Shown here piece by piece: positions 48,635 through 60,866 of a DNA stretch of 64,000 nt. Source of the DNA: Lingula anatina. Taxonomy: Eukaryota > Brachiopoda > Lingulata > Lingulida > Lingulidae. The stretch covers positions 85,336-149,335 of the forward strand of contig NW_019774725.1 in NCBI RefSeq assembly GCF_001039355.2. The letters run 5' to 3'. Made by a program: the position numbers and the translations under genes. The notes beneath the pieces were generated by a model that saw nothing but the letters and a program-made list of their open reading frames with translations, had not been told where the DNA came from and ran no database searches. Within the stretch, counting starts at the first letter, position 1. Every line of letters starts with the position of its first letter.

Positions 48635-51599
48635 ATGAACGTGAACACTAGCACGAAGTCATAAAATATATATCATTATTATTATATGTGATTTCCAGGT
48701 TTCAAAATACCAGGCACAACCGTACTGCCAAGAAAAACGCACTGGCAACCAAAAGAAGCAGAGCTTAAAATAGCAGATCGCCAAAAGACATTAATCATGA
48801 GATCTAATAATAGGTATTTCTCTTCTTAAATCATAATGAAGCACAGATTTATTGCCAGAATGCATTTGTGTAATGTGATCGAATACCCTGAATTTGAGGG
48901 TTTCTCGGAAACGTCACGTTAGCATGCCACTGCTGACGGATACTGCATGCAGTGCTACGAAACGCAGGGTGTGCAAAATGGGCCTGTAACAAACTAATCA
49001 AAGGAACAGCCTTGGGAAAGGTAGCACTGCGAAGGAAAGGGTACGGAACGAAAAAGCAAGAGAGATTTATTTTGTTTGTTTAGGAAATGGCCGGTTGTAG
49101 TGCAAGGCGCTGGCCATCCAGGGCTGTGTGGTCCGAGAAAAGCCCATTAAGAAATTGAGTATGACACTTATTACTCATCCTGGCCATATTCCCCGTATAC
49201 TTAGCTGCTCAAAATGGCAGCCGCTCTCTTTCGCAAGGCTGTTTTCGTTCTTCCAAATGTTTTATTTTGTTTGTTTTGTTTGAAGGCGTTCTCGAACGTA
49301 TTACTAGTGTTGGGTCCTCCCATGAAAACAACTTTTTTTGATGTCGTGTTACTTTCATCATCAATGCCAAATGTAAACTTTCTCTAAACTTTCTCTGATT
49401 GAAAACACTGTATATAAACGCTTTATCTTGAATATTTTATTAATTTCCTCCTGGCAACATCTCTATCCGTTATGAAACTGCCTGCATTGTCGCAAATAAC
49501 GACCAAATTGTGAGACCAATTTAATGCTTCTCAATTTAAAAAATAACTCTCCTTTGAAACAAAAATTATTCCTTTTGCCTTTTGGGTATGATTATATGAA
49601 AATCGACAATTCAGAATATACAAACATATATGGGCATTCGAAATTTTAAGTATTTAAAATGTTATTATTCTAGTTTTGCGAGCGCGTCTGCTACTGGGTC
49701 GAAATAGAACGCAACCATTCCTTACGGCTGTACAGGGGGGTATAAAGCACTAGACGCCTCCAAGTGGCAGGACAGAGAGTGAGTGTGGATCTTTGGTACC
49801 ACCCGCCGTGACAGGGACCTTGGGTGAGAGGGCAGGCAAACATCGCAGACAATTGCCCATTCCGAAAGAAATCTCCAAATTAATAATAATTAGTGTGGCT
49901 GCTATCAAGAATCAGGAAGGCATTTATCTTCGAGGGACCTCTATGCCTTCCTGCCTGTCTCTTCTAAAAGTCTAAAGCGCGGCTTTTGATCTGAGCGCCA
50001 TGTTTTGTCAAATCTACGAGAACACGTATTTCGTGTATGTCATCCCTTATCTTTAGGAAATTATAATTGCGATATTTTGATATGAAGTCGTTTTCAGTCT
50101 TCTGATGGTCAAGATTTCAGGGCGTTTTCCAGATTCTTTCTTTAGATGTTATTTTAATTTCGCTTTGTGCAGAAAAGCAATAACAAAAGAACAATAACAG
50201 CACGTATTTCAAAACCGTTATATTTGCTAAAACTCACATTTGCTGCAAGCGTTAACATAAATATTCGCCAGTGACAGTTGTTTATTAGGTCTTATCTTAC
50301 TATTCTAAAAGTTTTAAAGGAAAATCTCACACAATATCACATATCCTAGATCATTTCAGGCCCATTGGCAGTTCACATGATGTGCAGAAAGCGAAGACGT
50401 ATTTTACATTGACTCAATTGAAAATTCACTTATGGCAAAATTCGATAAAACTGATAAAAACAAAAGCTTGTTTGAACACATTAAGAGCTTTTGCTTCTTA
50501 TATATACTACTTCTAATACTTCTGCTGTCGCTGTGCCGTTGTTGCTGCCACTTCTAATATCTCTCGATTCCACTTGTTTTACTATTACCTGGTTTTTCTC
50601 TCTGGGTAATATCTTTGGGTAATATGCGGTAATGTCAAATAACGATATTGGTGGTCCAAGTCTTTATTGACAGGAGTGGTCACAGAGCACGTAGTAGGTT
50701 GGTTCCACACAGGTTCAGGAGTACAGTCAGCAACTTTAGAAAGCCCGCTTGGTAGTATCCTCACTTCTCCTTTTTTTAATAATGATTGAGACGGTCAGAT
50801 TTTTTAATTTACATTGACGGGTATCTAATTTTTTCTATCGGAAGACGGTCAAAAAATGGAGGATGGATAAACAAAGATAATTTGGAAGACTGTCAGAAAA
50901 TATCTCTGGATCCGCCCCTCATAAGTTGTGATTAGGTATTGGTAAAATAAGCATAAATAAAGCAATGTTCTCGGCCTTCAAAGGTTTTGTCCCCGAAACC
51001 CCATAAGTAAAATCAGGTCTCAATGAAACTACTAAGGAAAAGCAAATATATGCAAACACCAATACCGCTATTACACGGTGCAGGGTCCGTCCACCACAGT
51101 GAGCATATCAATACAATAGAAATAGATACATGAATAGTGCTCAAGCAATTAGTTAGAAGGTGTTTCCTAACTCAGAAACGCGTAGGGTGGTTTGGTCCAA
51201 GATAGATTTCTTGGATTTTAGACATTGAGGAGGTTGGCCTGGGGTAAATTGTGGACGATGCAGGCTACGCATGTTCATGGTCTCACATAGGTCCATGGTA
51301 TGTTTGAGGGAGGATGAAGTAGTGGGCGGGCGCAACTAGCATGTGAATGTCCGTGACATGGGGAAGGTGAGTCGTTAGGTGCCACTTAAAACAACATAGC
51401 CTTTATTTATAAGGTCAGGGGGTAGTCTCATGCGACAACGCGGGTTTATACTGACTGATGCGGGCAAAGTGCTCCAAACGGGGGTATGACACAAGAGAGT
51501 GGTGCAATGAGTATGGGAGACTTCAGCTGTGTGTTGTTTGCACTACTAGTGCCAGCGCTGATTTTCTTATCAGATAAATGCTATTAATCAATCAATATT

Positions 51600-51629
51600 T
51601 CTATCTATCTATCTATCTATCTATCTATA
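51600..51629. repeat. (CTAT)n microsatellite
   Basis: About seven perfect tetranucleotide units. Confidence 0.95.
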
Positions 51630-51787
51630 ATTACTGCCGTGTGGCAGAAATGTATTTAAGAACCGTAGTCCGTTCCCCACCACTTTGCACAGGTGATATT
51701 AATCCCATGTACGAACCGAAATACTCTTACATGTGTATCAACCGGGATCATCGTGGGGGTCTTTTCTAACTTGTATTCGTCTTTTTT

Positions 51788-52528
51788 TATCCCAGTGATA
51801 AGTTAATATATTTTTAAAGGAAGAACAAGTCCACTTGCTGTTTCCTTAAGTTACTTTATTCTTTCTCAGTCCGTGCACCGTCAACACACTCCTGAATTAA
51901 AACAATACAATTGACAATAGTGGAAGTAAACGTCTGGAAGTAACTGCCCAAAAGTAACTGTATGCGTCGATGATTGAATCTGAATGAACGAATAAGAGAG
52001 TAAAAGTAGCTGTAAGTAAGTGAGTAAGTAAGCGTATAAGTGAAAGCGAGCGGTCTCTTTTTATACCTTTTTGACTACCACGCCCAAATGATACCCAAAA
52101 CCCCAACTTTCACGTGTCTTACTTGTATTCTATCCCCAAATTTCTTTTAAAAGGGTGACAGTTACATAACTTCAAGCAGCTTATTTTATGTACTTCCAGG
52201 ACTTGCCTCTTGCTAGTTTACTTTACATTATATACTATATAATCAATCGTTCCTATTACATATCAATGAATGTACGATGTCCATGGCAAGATATATTCTA
52301 GTAACCTCACAGCTTGTACGAAAGGTCAAGTGTTAAAATGATACCTTCTACCTAACTTATGTTACTCATTTTGGCAGTAGGGCCTACACATAAGAAATTT
52401 ATTATGTTCAATTCATTTTCACAAATGAATATAAATTGCAACAAAATTATCATTATTTTTCTTATTTGTGAATAATGATATTATATTCTTTCAAAACCAA
52501 CCTGTATAAATAAAATCAGTATAATAAT
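51788..52528. repeat. Unclassified ~0.7-kb repeat, copy 1
   Basis: Matches 53349-54049 in the same orientation with moderate divergence. Shared landmarks in order: TATCCC-GTGATAA, a GTAAGTAAGTGAGTAAGTAAG tract of up to 20 bases, GGTCTCTTTTTATACC, TAACTTCAAGCAGCTTA, and an end at AAATCAGTATAATAA. No ORF. The order and end-to-end match suggest a dispersed repeat or a pair of old long terminal repeats. Confidence 0.7.
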
Positions 52529-52577
52529 CCGACTAACCCTAACCTGTACTAACCATATGGGAACCCGGACTTCCAAA

Positions 52578-52896
52578 CCTAGGATCGCATTCACGAGTTG
52601 AGCCAGGCTTTACAAATCCTGGGGACTAAATATGGCGGACGTACATGAAAGAAAAACCGCCTAATCTTTTAATGGTCTCTCCGCCTCTCACACGCCTCCC
52701 CATGTGTCGTCCCAATAGAGCCGAGATTTAATGACTGTCCCCCCGCAGGGACGACGTGTGGGGAGGCGTGTGAGAGGCGTGTGAGAGGCGGAGAGACTAT
52801 TAAAAGATTAGGCGGTTTTTCTTTCATGTACGTCCGCCATATTTAGTCCCCAGGATTTGTAAAGCCTGGCTCAACTCGTTGTGAATGCGATCTAGG
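52578..52896. mobile_element. Hairpin (foldback) element of 319 bp
   Basis: Arms of about 135-148 bases are near-perfect inverted complements around a ~34-base loop (52714-52747). The outer ends are CCTAGGATCGCATTCAC and GTGAATGCGATCTAGG. Inner landmarks are CTAAATATGGCGGACGTACA on the left and its complement on the right. The right arm has an extra ten-base tandem copy of GTGAGAGGCG. No coding capacity. The shape is that of a MITE or foldback transposon. It lies between the two copies of the ~0.7-kb repeat. Confidence 0.85.
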
Positions 52897-53194
52897 ACTG
52901 CCATTCCCGTCACACCTGGTTTCTAATAGATAAATAAGTATTGGTACTAGCCATTCACCAAGCCTCCTTCCCGATTATATGAACTAGAGAGACGTCGAAT
53001 TATTGGAGTAAATAACAATTTCAATACTAGCTTTTGAAAAATAATATATCGATTCATTCTTATATCGCATATCACAGGTAATGAAATTCTTTCCTGGAAT
53101 AAAAAAAAGAATAAATTGTATAAATTGAATTTTAATTTGAATTTAATTAAAATTGAACAATCCCATATGTAGTATGTAGTTATCTTATGAATAA

Positions 53195-53290
53195 AATCAA
53201 TGTACTACTACTACTACATGTACTGCTACTACTACCTCTACTACTACATGTACATGTACTACTGCTACTACTTCTACTATTACTATTACT
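53195..53290. repeat. Imperfect (ACT)n microsatellite
   Basis: Trinucleotide ACT repeats broken by ACATGT blocks. Confidence 0.85.
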
Positions 53291-53348
53291 TTATCAACCG
53301 AGTTTATTGTATGTGAACGCGGGGGTCTATTCCCGATGTTAGTCTCTC

Positions 53349-54049
53349 TATCCCGGTGATAATCGAGGAAGGACAAGTCACTGATTTTTCCGAAAAGTTA
53401 TTTATTCCGTTAATGAAACGATTGGTAAATACACTTTAACCTGGTGAACAACTGCCTAGAACGTAGCTACTTGACATTAATAGCTTGATGATCACTGTAG
53501 CCGGCACTAAGTTAAATCCATACTAAGGACTGTAAATGAAGTAGTGAATAAGTAAGTAGTAAGTAAGTGAGTAAGTAAGTAAGTTAAAAGAGAGCCAGTG
53601 GTCTCTTTTTATACCCTTTTGACTACCGCGCCCAAACGATAGCCAAACCCCAATTTTCACGTAATGATGTATACTCTACTTCCAAATTTCCTTAAAAGGT
53701 GCCAGATATATAACTTCAAGCAGCTTACTTTCTATACCTCTAGGAGTTGCCTCTTTCTAGCTTTCTTTGGTTCGTATAGTAAACTAATCTATCTTTACTT
53801 TTATGTATCACTGACCAAATGATGTCCATTGCAGGATCCACCATAGCAATACCCTGGTTTGTATGAAAGGTCAGGTGATAACATGATACTTAAAACCTAA
53901 GCTATATTACTCATATAATCATGTTGAATTCATTTTCAGAAAGGAATACAAGTTGATTAACAAAACTTTTACTGTTTGTCTTTTTTTTCTAAGTATTGAC
54001 ATTAAATTCTTTTAAAAATAACACGCATAAATGAAATCAGTATAATAAC
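53349..54049. repeat. Unclassified ~0.7-kb repeat, copy 2
   Basis: Second copy of the repeat at 51788-52528. It is followed by an extra copy of only its tail (CATAAATAAAATCAGTATAA at 54086). The two copies are about 820 bases apart. Confidence 0.7.
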
Positions 54050-57000
54050 TTTCCCGTTCTTCACAAGTTTTGTCCTCAAAACGTACATAAATAAAATCAG
54101 TATAATAACTTACTGTTAATGATAATAATAGCAATAAGAAACTGTAACCATTGACTTTACATCCCCGCCTAAAACACGTAACTGTTTTCTATTACATAGA
54201 AAACTAGGCAGCTATGCACTGTTTTTGCCACCATTCAAGTACATTGCTAACTATGATATTGTTACGTAGATCTCAGTTATCAAGTCCATTTTAAATCATA
54301 ACTTATCATATGTCTGACAATAATAAAATAGTTTGGTGTTTTCTTCCCGTGTTCCACGTAAAATTTGACACAAATTAACACGATCACATTTGGTTCAACT
54401 TCACATCACGTTTAATAACAACGACTTGTTAAATTGAAGGTGACATGAAGGGCCTTTGTGACCCGTGTAGTTGCTAAATTTTACATCCTATTCAATACTT
54501 TGCTTAATCAAAATGGACCACTGCATTGTTTTTCGGGGCGTTGATTAATAACTGGAATGCTAACTTCAGGCTGGTAATGATTTGTTCGGTGTGAAAATTG
54601 TTTCACGTTTGCCGGGTACATTGCTAACTTTCAATAGGTCATTGTTTCAATACATCCCTTTCAGTTGGTCAGAAAAGAGTAAAGTTTTGTTTCTGGATCA
54701 ATACAAATTTCTGGATCAACTCCAAATGCTCTACTGTATTAAAATATCTGAGGTAGAATCCGTTTGTACTTAACGAATAAAAATGAGCAAGATAGTTATG
54801 TCAACTAAACAACTTAACAACTTCAAGCAAAAAGCGTTGATATAACCAACAGTTAATTGAGCAATTAGCGTGACTTTTTCTTGGTCCACCTTCATTTTTT
54901 TTTGACAGGAAACGTAATGTCTCTTACAGCCGTCGGTGTTTTGAGAATGGAGAAAGCCGATCTCTATGCACCAGATCGAAGAACTAGACGCGCCATACCG
55001 CAATGTTTCTCAGAACGTCCCCAGTGTCAAAAGATGTTCTAGGGTGCTGCGTGGTGTGCTGTCGCATTCCAGGCTCAGGTCCCTTTCGCCCTGAAATGAC
55101 CAATTGATCCCTGGACATTTTAATCACGATAACGAGAAAAACACATAGTAACTTTGTTAGCGAAAAAGAAAGGGTTGGGAGGGTCGATGGGGTTAAGCAC
55201 TATATGCCGTCCTTGTGGATATTGTTTTCCATTGTGTTGTTGAGTGTGCAATAGATCTGGTATTTGTTTGTAAATGATATTGGTTTTGTAGGTAATATTG
55301 TCGGAGAAATATGCGTGCTGCTGGTGAAACGTTTTCATTCATGTATATATTTCTTTTCAATCTAATCGACAAATCATATAAAATATGACTGAGTACAGTA
55401 TATGATTGAAACAGCATAATGATGAATCAAAATTATTAAAAATAAAAGAATAGATAAAAGGGAGGGCGAAGAACATTTTCTTCCAATTAAGATTTTTAGC
55501 CTGATCATATTCCTGTTGCAAGAGAAGTGCTTTCAAGAGAGAGAAAAAAAGACCCTACAGACAGTCGTTATTGATAATCCCCAAAGATGACCCTTGGTTT
55601 TCGTTTCGACACATGCTGTTAACACAGCCAATGAACTGAGTTACACTTCTGTTTTATAAGTATACTCTCGACAGATTTTACAGCTGATCACTCATACAAT
55701 ACAGGAAAACAAGAAGTCCTATGTCAGAGTGAGTTGGGTAAGAATCTGGCAAATCCATTAAGCGACACCCCGGCATCGACACTGATAAGTCCTTGCTATT
55801 AAAATGTCAGCGGGTAGGGCTTTAAAAAACTGTTGTTTTGCAAAGGATCACTGCGCCGCCATATTCTTACGATGAATTCTCTATTGTTTTCTTTTTTCTT
55901 TAAACATAACATCACATCCGACATCACGTCGTGAAATTAGGTTCCCGATAAGTACAGTGATAACTAGACAAGTCACAGCCAAGAACAGCACTAAAATAGA
56001 CTAACGTAAAGCATTTACATGTTCGAAGCAAATGTGTGTGCTTATTGTGCTTATTGTGTCCTGGCATTTAAGATATCAACGATGTAAAGATAAAAGTATC
56101 TGTATTAGATCATTATCTTTGAACTGCATTTAATCAGTTTTATAAATGGACGCCTCAAGGACAAAAATGATGGAAGAGAGATGGTATCGTATCGACCAGG
56201 GTTTCAGAAATTACTGGAAACCGCCCTTCACTTCCAGCATACCTCTGCCGTTTCCGGTAATTCTCAGAGTGCCAGGGTGTAGTATAGAAGGTCGCAACGT
56301 TTTTGCACTTTGCCCATGCAAGAACCACTACATAGGATCTTGATTAATTTCCTTGAGTGATAGCTTGGCACGATAAGTGTAGAAATGAGCTATACCCCTG
56401 CAGTTTCCTATACGCCATAGATGCCACATATCACAGTAAACATGTTCACTAAAAAGTCAAACTCGACTCAAAAAGTAAATGGTAATTGATCTACGCAATG
56501 CCAACATTCTCGTCTGATTTGATTAGGAAACATTCGTAAATGCCAACGCTGTTTTCTAGCACAGAAGATTTACTAGTCGTGTTCAGGGCGCTCATGTCTT
56601 CCTACGAGGCAGAAAGTACGAAATAAGTGCGCCAAAATCTAGTTTTCAATTTGTAATTTAAAAAACTGAACAGCTCTCGGCCTAAATTATCCACTCCATG
56701 GAAGTTGAAGGAAAAAAAAGCATGAAAATATATGCGTGATATACTTAATTTGACTTGCATCTGGGAATGCCGACTTAAATGATCATAGAAAAGGTACCAT
56801 TCTTGTATTCTGCTGCATTTCTAGCAAGAATAATAAATCCACTGGTTGTAAAGCGTGGACACATAAACGACACAAAAATATCCTCTTTCATTAAAATCCG
56901 AAACTAAAATAGACACACTTCATTCTTGCACATTATCCATAATATAAAATTGCCTTTCTTATCTTTCACATGAGATCTACTTCCTTGATTAATAAACCAC

Positions 57001-57234
57001 AGATGTTTTTTTCTTTTCAGATAAATATTATTTTATAATAATGAAGCTTTGTGTTTCCAGATATGTTTGACCCTCGAAGAAATTAAAGTAAACAGGCCCA
57101 CGTTCCCTTATGGTCTACTATTCAACTCCCAAAGGAACGTGTCCTTATCATCTCCTTTTAAAATAAGTTTATATCTTCCCCTTTTTTGGCCCAACCGGAA
57201 ACCCGCAGTTGCCATCAATCAGATCATTGAGATT

Positions 57235-57393
57235 TTAGATCTGATAAAAAATACAGAAACCTTGTAGAGACGTGTAGTGAAAGGAAATTAGGAAGCCCAT
57301 TTTTCCCATGTACACGATATCTAATACTGATAATTGGTGATCATGGGGCCTGAGTAAAAACAAGTCACTGTTGCGACCATTTAGGAATTCAGG
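57235..57393 (-). CDS. Candidate last exon of the ankyrin gene
   Basis: The acceptor CCACAACAG precedes 57393 on the minus strand. The frame is phase 0, as for all other exons, and reads PEFLNGRNSDLFLLRPHDHQ then LSVLDIVYMGKMGFLISF before TAA at 57237-57235. The LSVLDIVYMGKMGF stretch resembles the first helix pair of an ankyrin repeat. The same frame is open in the partial second copy at 59924-60036. The poor polypyrimidine tract keeps this uncertain. Confidence 0.4.
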   Translation of the reverse strand, partial: PEFLNGRNSDLFLLRPHDHQLSVLDIVYMGKMGFLISFHYTSLQGFCIFYQI

Positions 57394-58119
57394 CTGTTGT
57401 GGTTTTTGGAAAAATAAAACGGTAGGCAAGTAACCGTGTTGGGAATTTGCAAAATGCCTCTCATTCATTCAAGAAATTGGATTAAGATGATATATCACGG
57501 TTATTTAAAATACGCACCTTGGAAACTCCCTGGGCGTTCCGAGAGAATTTTTTATAGCCTTGTGTTTCTGCGTACTGGCTGCAAGACATTACTGTACCTT
57601 TCGTATCTCCCCACTAGAATGCAAGTAAAACGCACTTTTAATGGCTCAAATTGAAAATCGGAAGAAAATATACCTTAATTTCAGTTGGACTGAAACTGAG
57701 GAACCTTAAGCGATTTAACACAGCATATTTAAATAGAAATAACACGAAAGCATTTAAAACCTGGAAGAACACACATAACTGTTTAGTTGAAATGTTGTAG
57801 AGATTCTGCTGTAAAATTGTGGTAGTAAAAATTTTAACAGGTCTCGAAAAGGAACTACTACTACAATTTGTAATGCAATCGCTATACAACTTTGAGCAGT
57901 GAAAAATTAATAGTTTGGCTAATGCAACCCAAAGAAAATTGCATTAATATTGCCATCATCATGCAATAATTTTGGGCATTTGTTTATTAGGTCTATTTGT
58001 GATCCGTCTCATACAGCAGGTACGGTGGCATGTCTGAGTTTCTCCAACATGAGATGTCAGAATGTATACAATAATCATTGACGGACAACCTTTTATTTTT
58101 ACGTTCATTACACACACAT

Positions 58120-58165
<46 letters not shown>

Positions 58166-59151
58166 CTGATGGACATCGTCCCAGCTCTCGCCATGGTAAA
58201 CCAGTACACACGCAATGCCCCATCTCCCATACAACAGAGCTAAGTAGAGAGGCGACTGCCGATGGATCTGAAAAGAATCGAAGATTTAATTTAATCTGCA
58301 TTATAAAATGATTCATTAGTGTCCTAATTGGGAGATAAAACCATCTCTAATACACACAAAGAAAACAGACATATAAAGATACATGTATTAGAATAATCAA
58401 AAGTGTTAGAATGTGACTTTTTTTTATTGCTTTAGCCTTTCTTACCATGTCCCGAAATTCGTTTGCTTTGATCCTTCCATCGATAAAGATTCTCTTTGCT
58501 GCCTCCGTATCCCCGTGTACTATCGCTTCCACCAGTTTGGAATATTGCAGTACTAGATGCAGCCGGTACAGGTCGGTGGTTTTATCGTGGGGAGGATAAA
58601 GGGAGCGTTCAGAATCGATATTTGCAAGCTGAAAAAAAAAAAAAAAAACGATGGACAATAAAAGAACGAACAAATAATTGCTTCCGTTAGCTCCTCTTTC
58701 TTATATTCTTATATTCTTCAGGTTAGTGATAAACAATTTCGATGTGATGTGATTTTTACAAATTACTTATGATCAAATGTTGTATATAAATATGTACCAT
58801 TTTGAACTCGGTTTTGTATTTTGATTTTCATTTTACATATCTTATTTTTCTCATTTTAATGAGTGATGGCTTACTGCTGTTTCCGCCGATTCCAGCAATG
58901 CCAACATTTCACGGTTAGCAAAATCACGAGCATATTCTTGAGCGCTCTTATCTGCGTGGTAGACGTTGAGGTAGTAATAGCCATTTTCAAAAAGTCTTCG
59001 TATTTCTTTGACATTTTGAGTTAAGATTAGGTTGAGAACGTGCTGAAACAGGAGAAAAAAGATTTAGTTAAATTGCAATAAGCTTGATATTTTACACCTG
59101 TTTAATCTAATTCTATTTACAATTCTTTTTTTTTAGATAGAAATATTCTCC

Positions 59152-59198
<47 letters not shown>

Positions 59199-60781
59199 GT
59201 ACTGCCGAATGTAAATTGCAATTCACAAGACAGAACGAATAAAACATTATACCACCAGTTTTTTAAAATATTTTTGTGCGACCCTCTCACCTCGTCTAGA
59301 GTTCTTTCAAACTCCTCTGTTGGGTTTATGCGGGCCAGGTCTCTAGAGTTCAAGCCGTCCTGCAACGAATGAATTGTAAGACCTAATTAATCATGTAAAT
59401 ATAAGTTAAGAAATAATCATCAATCTTCGATAAATCGGCCAGCAATGGAGAAGCGCTGTGATCTACTTACCTGGGTTTTGATGGCTGGGTCGCCCCCATA
59501 CTCCAAGAGTTGCCAGATGCGTGGTGCCAGCCTCAAACACGTGGATATGGCCAGCTGCATGCACGTTTTGCCATGCTGTAGAAATAAATTATAGTTTAAA
59601 TATTGTTGCTGATTTTCCATATTTGTATTTAGCTGTCAGATATTCATTGCGTCATTTCATCAAAGAAATGCTGTTGATATGGGTGGATTTTGAACTCTCC
59701 AAATAAACAGTTATGTTCAATTGGCCAAAGACAAAACCATTATAAAACTGATAGAAAAATGATTTGATACCTTATGATGCAAAAGGTTACATACATGTAC
59801 CACCCAACTTTCCCGAATGGTGCACAATAACATCAGTAATTTCATTAAGAAAATTGTTTAGGTTGTGAGTGCACAGTACTTAGAAAAAAACAATATCGAG
59901 CATGCTTTAAGGCCGGTGATAGNAAAGGAAATTAGGAAGCCCATTTTTCCCATGTACACGATATCTAATACTGATAATTGGTGATCATGGGGCCTGAGTA
60001 AAAACAAGTCACTGTTGCGACCATTTAGGAATTCAGGCTGTTGTGGTTTTTGGAAAAATAAAACGGTAGGCAAGTAACCGTGTTGGGAATTTGCAAAATG
60101 CTTCTCATTCATGATAAGCTTTTTCAAGAAATTGGATTAAGATGATATGTCATGGTTATTTAAAATACGCACCTTGGAAACTCCCTGGGCGTTCCGAGAG
60201 AATTTTTTATAGCCTTGTGTTTCTGCGTACTGGCTGCAAGACATTACTGTGCCTTTCGTGTTTCCCCACTAGAATGATAGTAAAACGAACTTTTAATGGC
60301 TCAAATTGAAAATCAGAAGAAAATATACACTAATTTCAGTTGGGTTGAAACTGAGAAGCCTGAAGAAACTTAACACAGCATATCTAAATGGAAATAACAC
60401 GAAAGCATTTAAAACCTGAAAGAACACGCAGAACTGTTTTGTTGAAATGTTGTAGAGATTCTGCTGTTTAATTGCGGTAGTAAAAATTTTAAAAGGTCTC
60501 GAAAAGGAACTACTACTACAATTTGTAATGCAATCGCTATACAGCTTTGAGCAGTGAAATATTAATGACATTAATAGTTTGGCTATTGTAAACCAACAAA
60601 AATTGCATCAATATTGCCATCGTAAAGCATATCCATGCAATCATTTTGGGCATTTGTTTATTAGGTCTATTTGTGATCCGTCTCATACAGCAGGTACGGT
60701 GGCATGTCTGAGTTTCTCCAACATGAGATGTCAGAATGTATACAATAATCATTGACGGACAGCCTTTAATTTTTACGTTCA

Positions 60782-60866
<85 letters not shown>

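Larger units (their letters stand above)
47110..57234. other. Repeat-rich intergenic region; no supported gene
   Basis: This is the 3' flank of the LRR gene and of the convergent ankyrin gene. Open frames are short and often run through microsatellites. It holds the microsatellites at 48502-48634 and 51600-51629, two diverged copies of a ~0.7-kb repeat, and the hairpin element at 52578-52896. I see nothing recognisable in 48700-51580 or in 54120-57230. Confidence 0.6.
57280..59910 (-). repeat. Ankyrin gene duplication, block 1
   Basis: Repeats at 59924-62560 in the same orientation, covering six exons, their introns and the partial last-exon sequence. Coding differences are few: Leu/Met in the exon at 58446, Asp/Asn in the exon at 57518, and several silent changes. 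Microsatellite lengths and an AAT run differ more. The block ends in twelve bases of unrelated sequence before the N at 59923. Confidence 0.9.

Noticed and set aside
48428-48664. ORFs on both strands rich in Cys/Val, His/Thr or Ser/Leu repeats
   Set aside because: They are translations of CA, CG and CT microsatellites, not genes.
57049-57267. Plus-strand ORF of 72 codons next to the end of the ankyrin gene
   Set aside because: No family signature, no splice partners on the plus strand, and it overlaps the minus-strand candidate last exon.
58078-58311. Plus-strand ORF with His-Thr and Arg-Glu runs
   Set aside because: Microsatellite translation opposite a real minus-strand exon.
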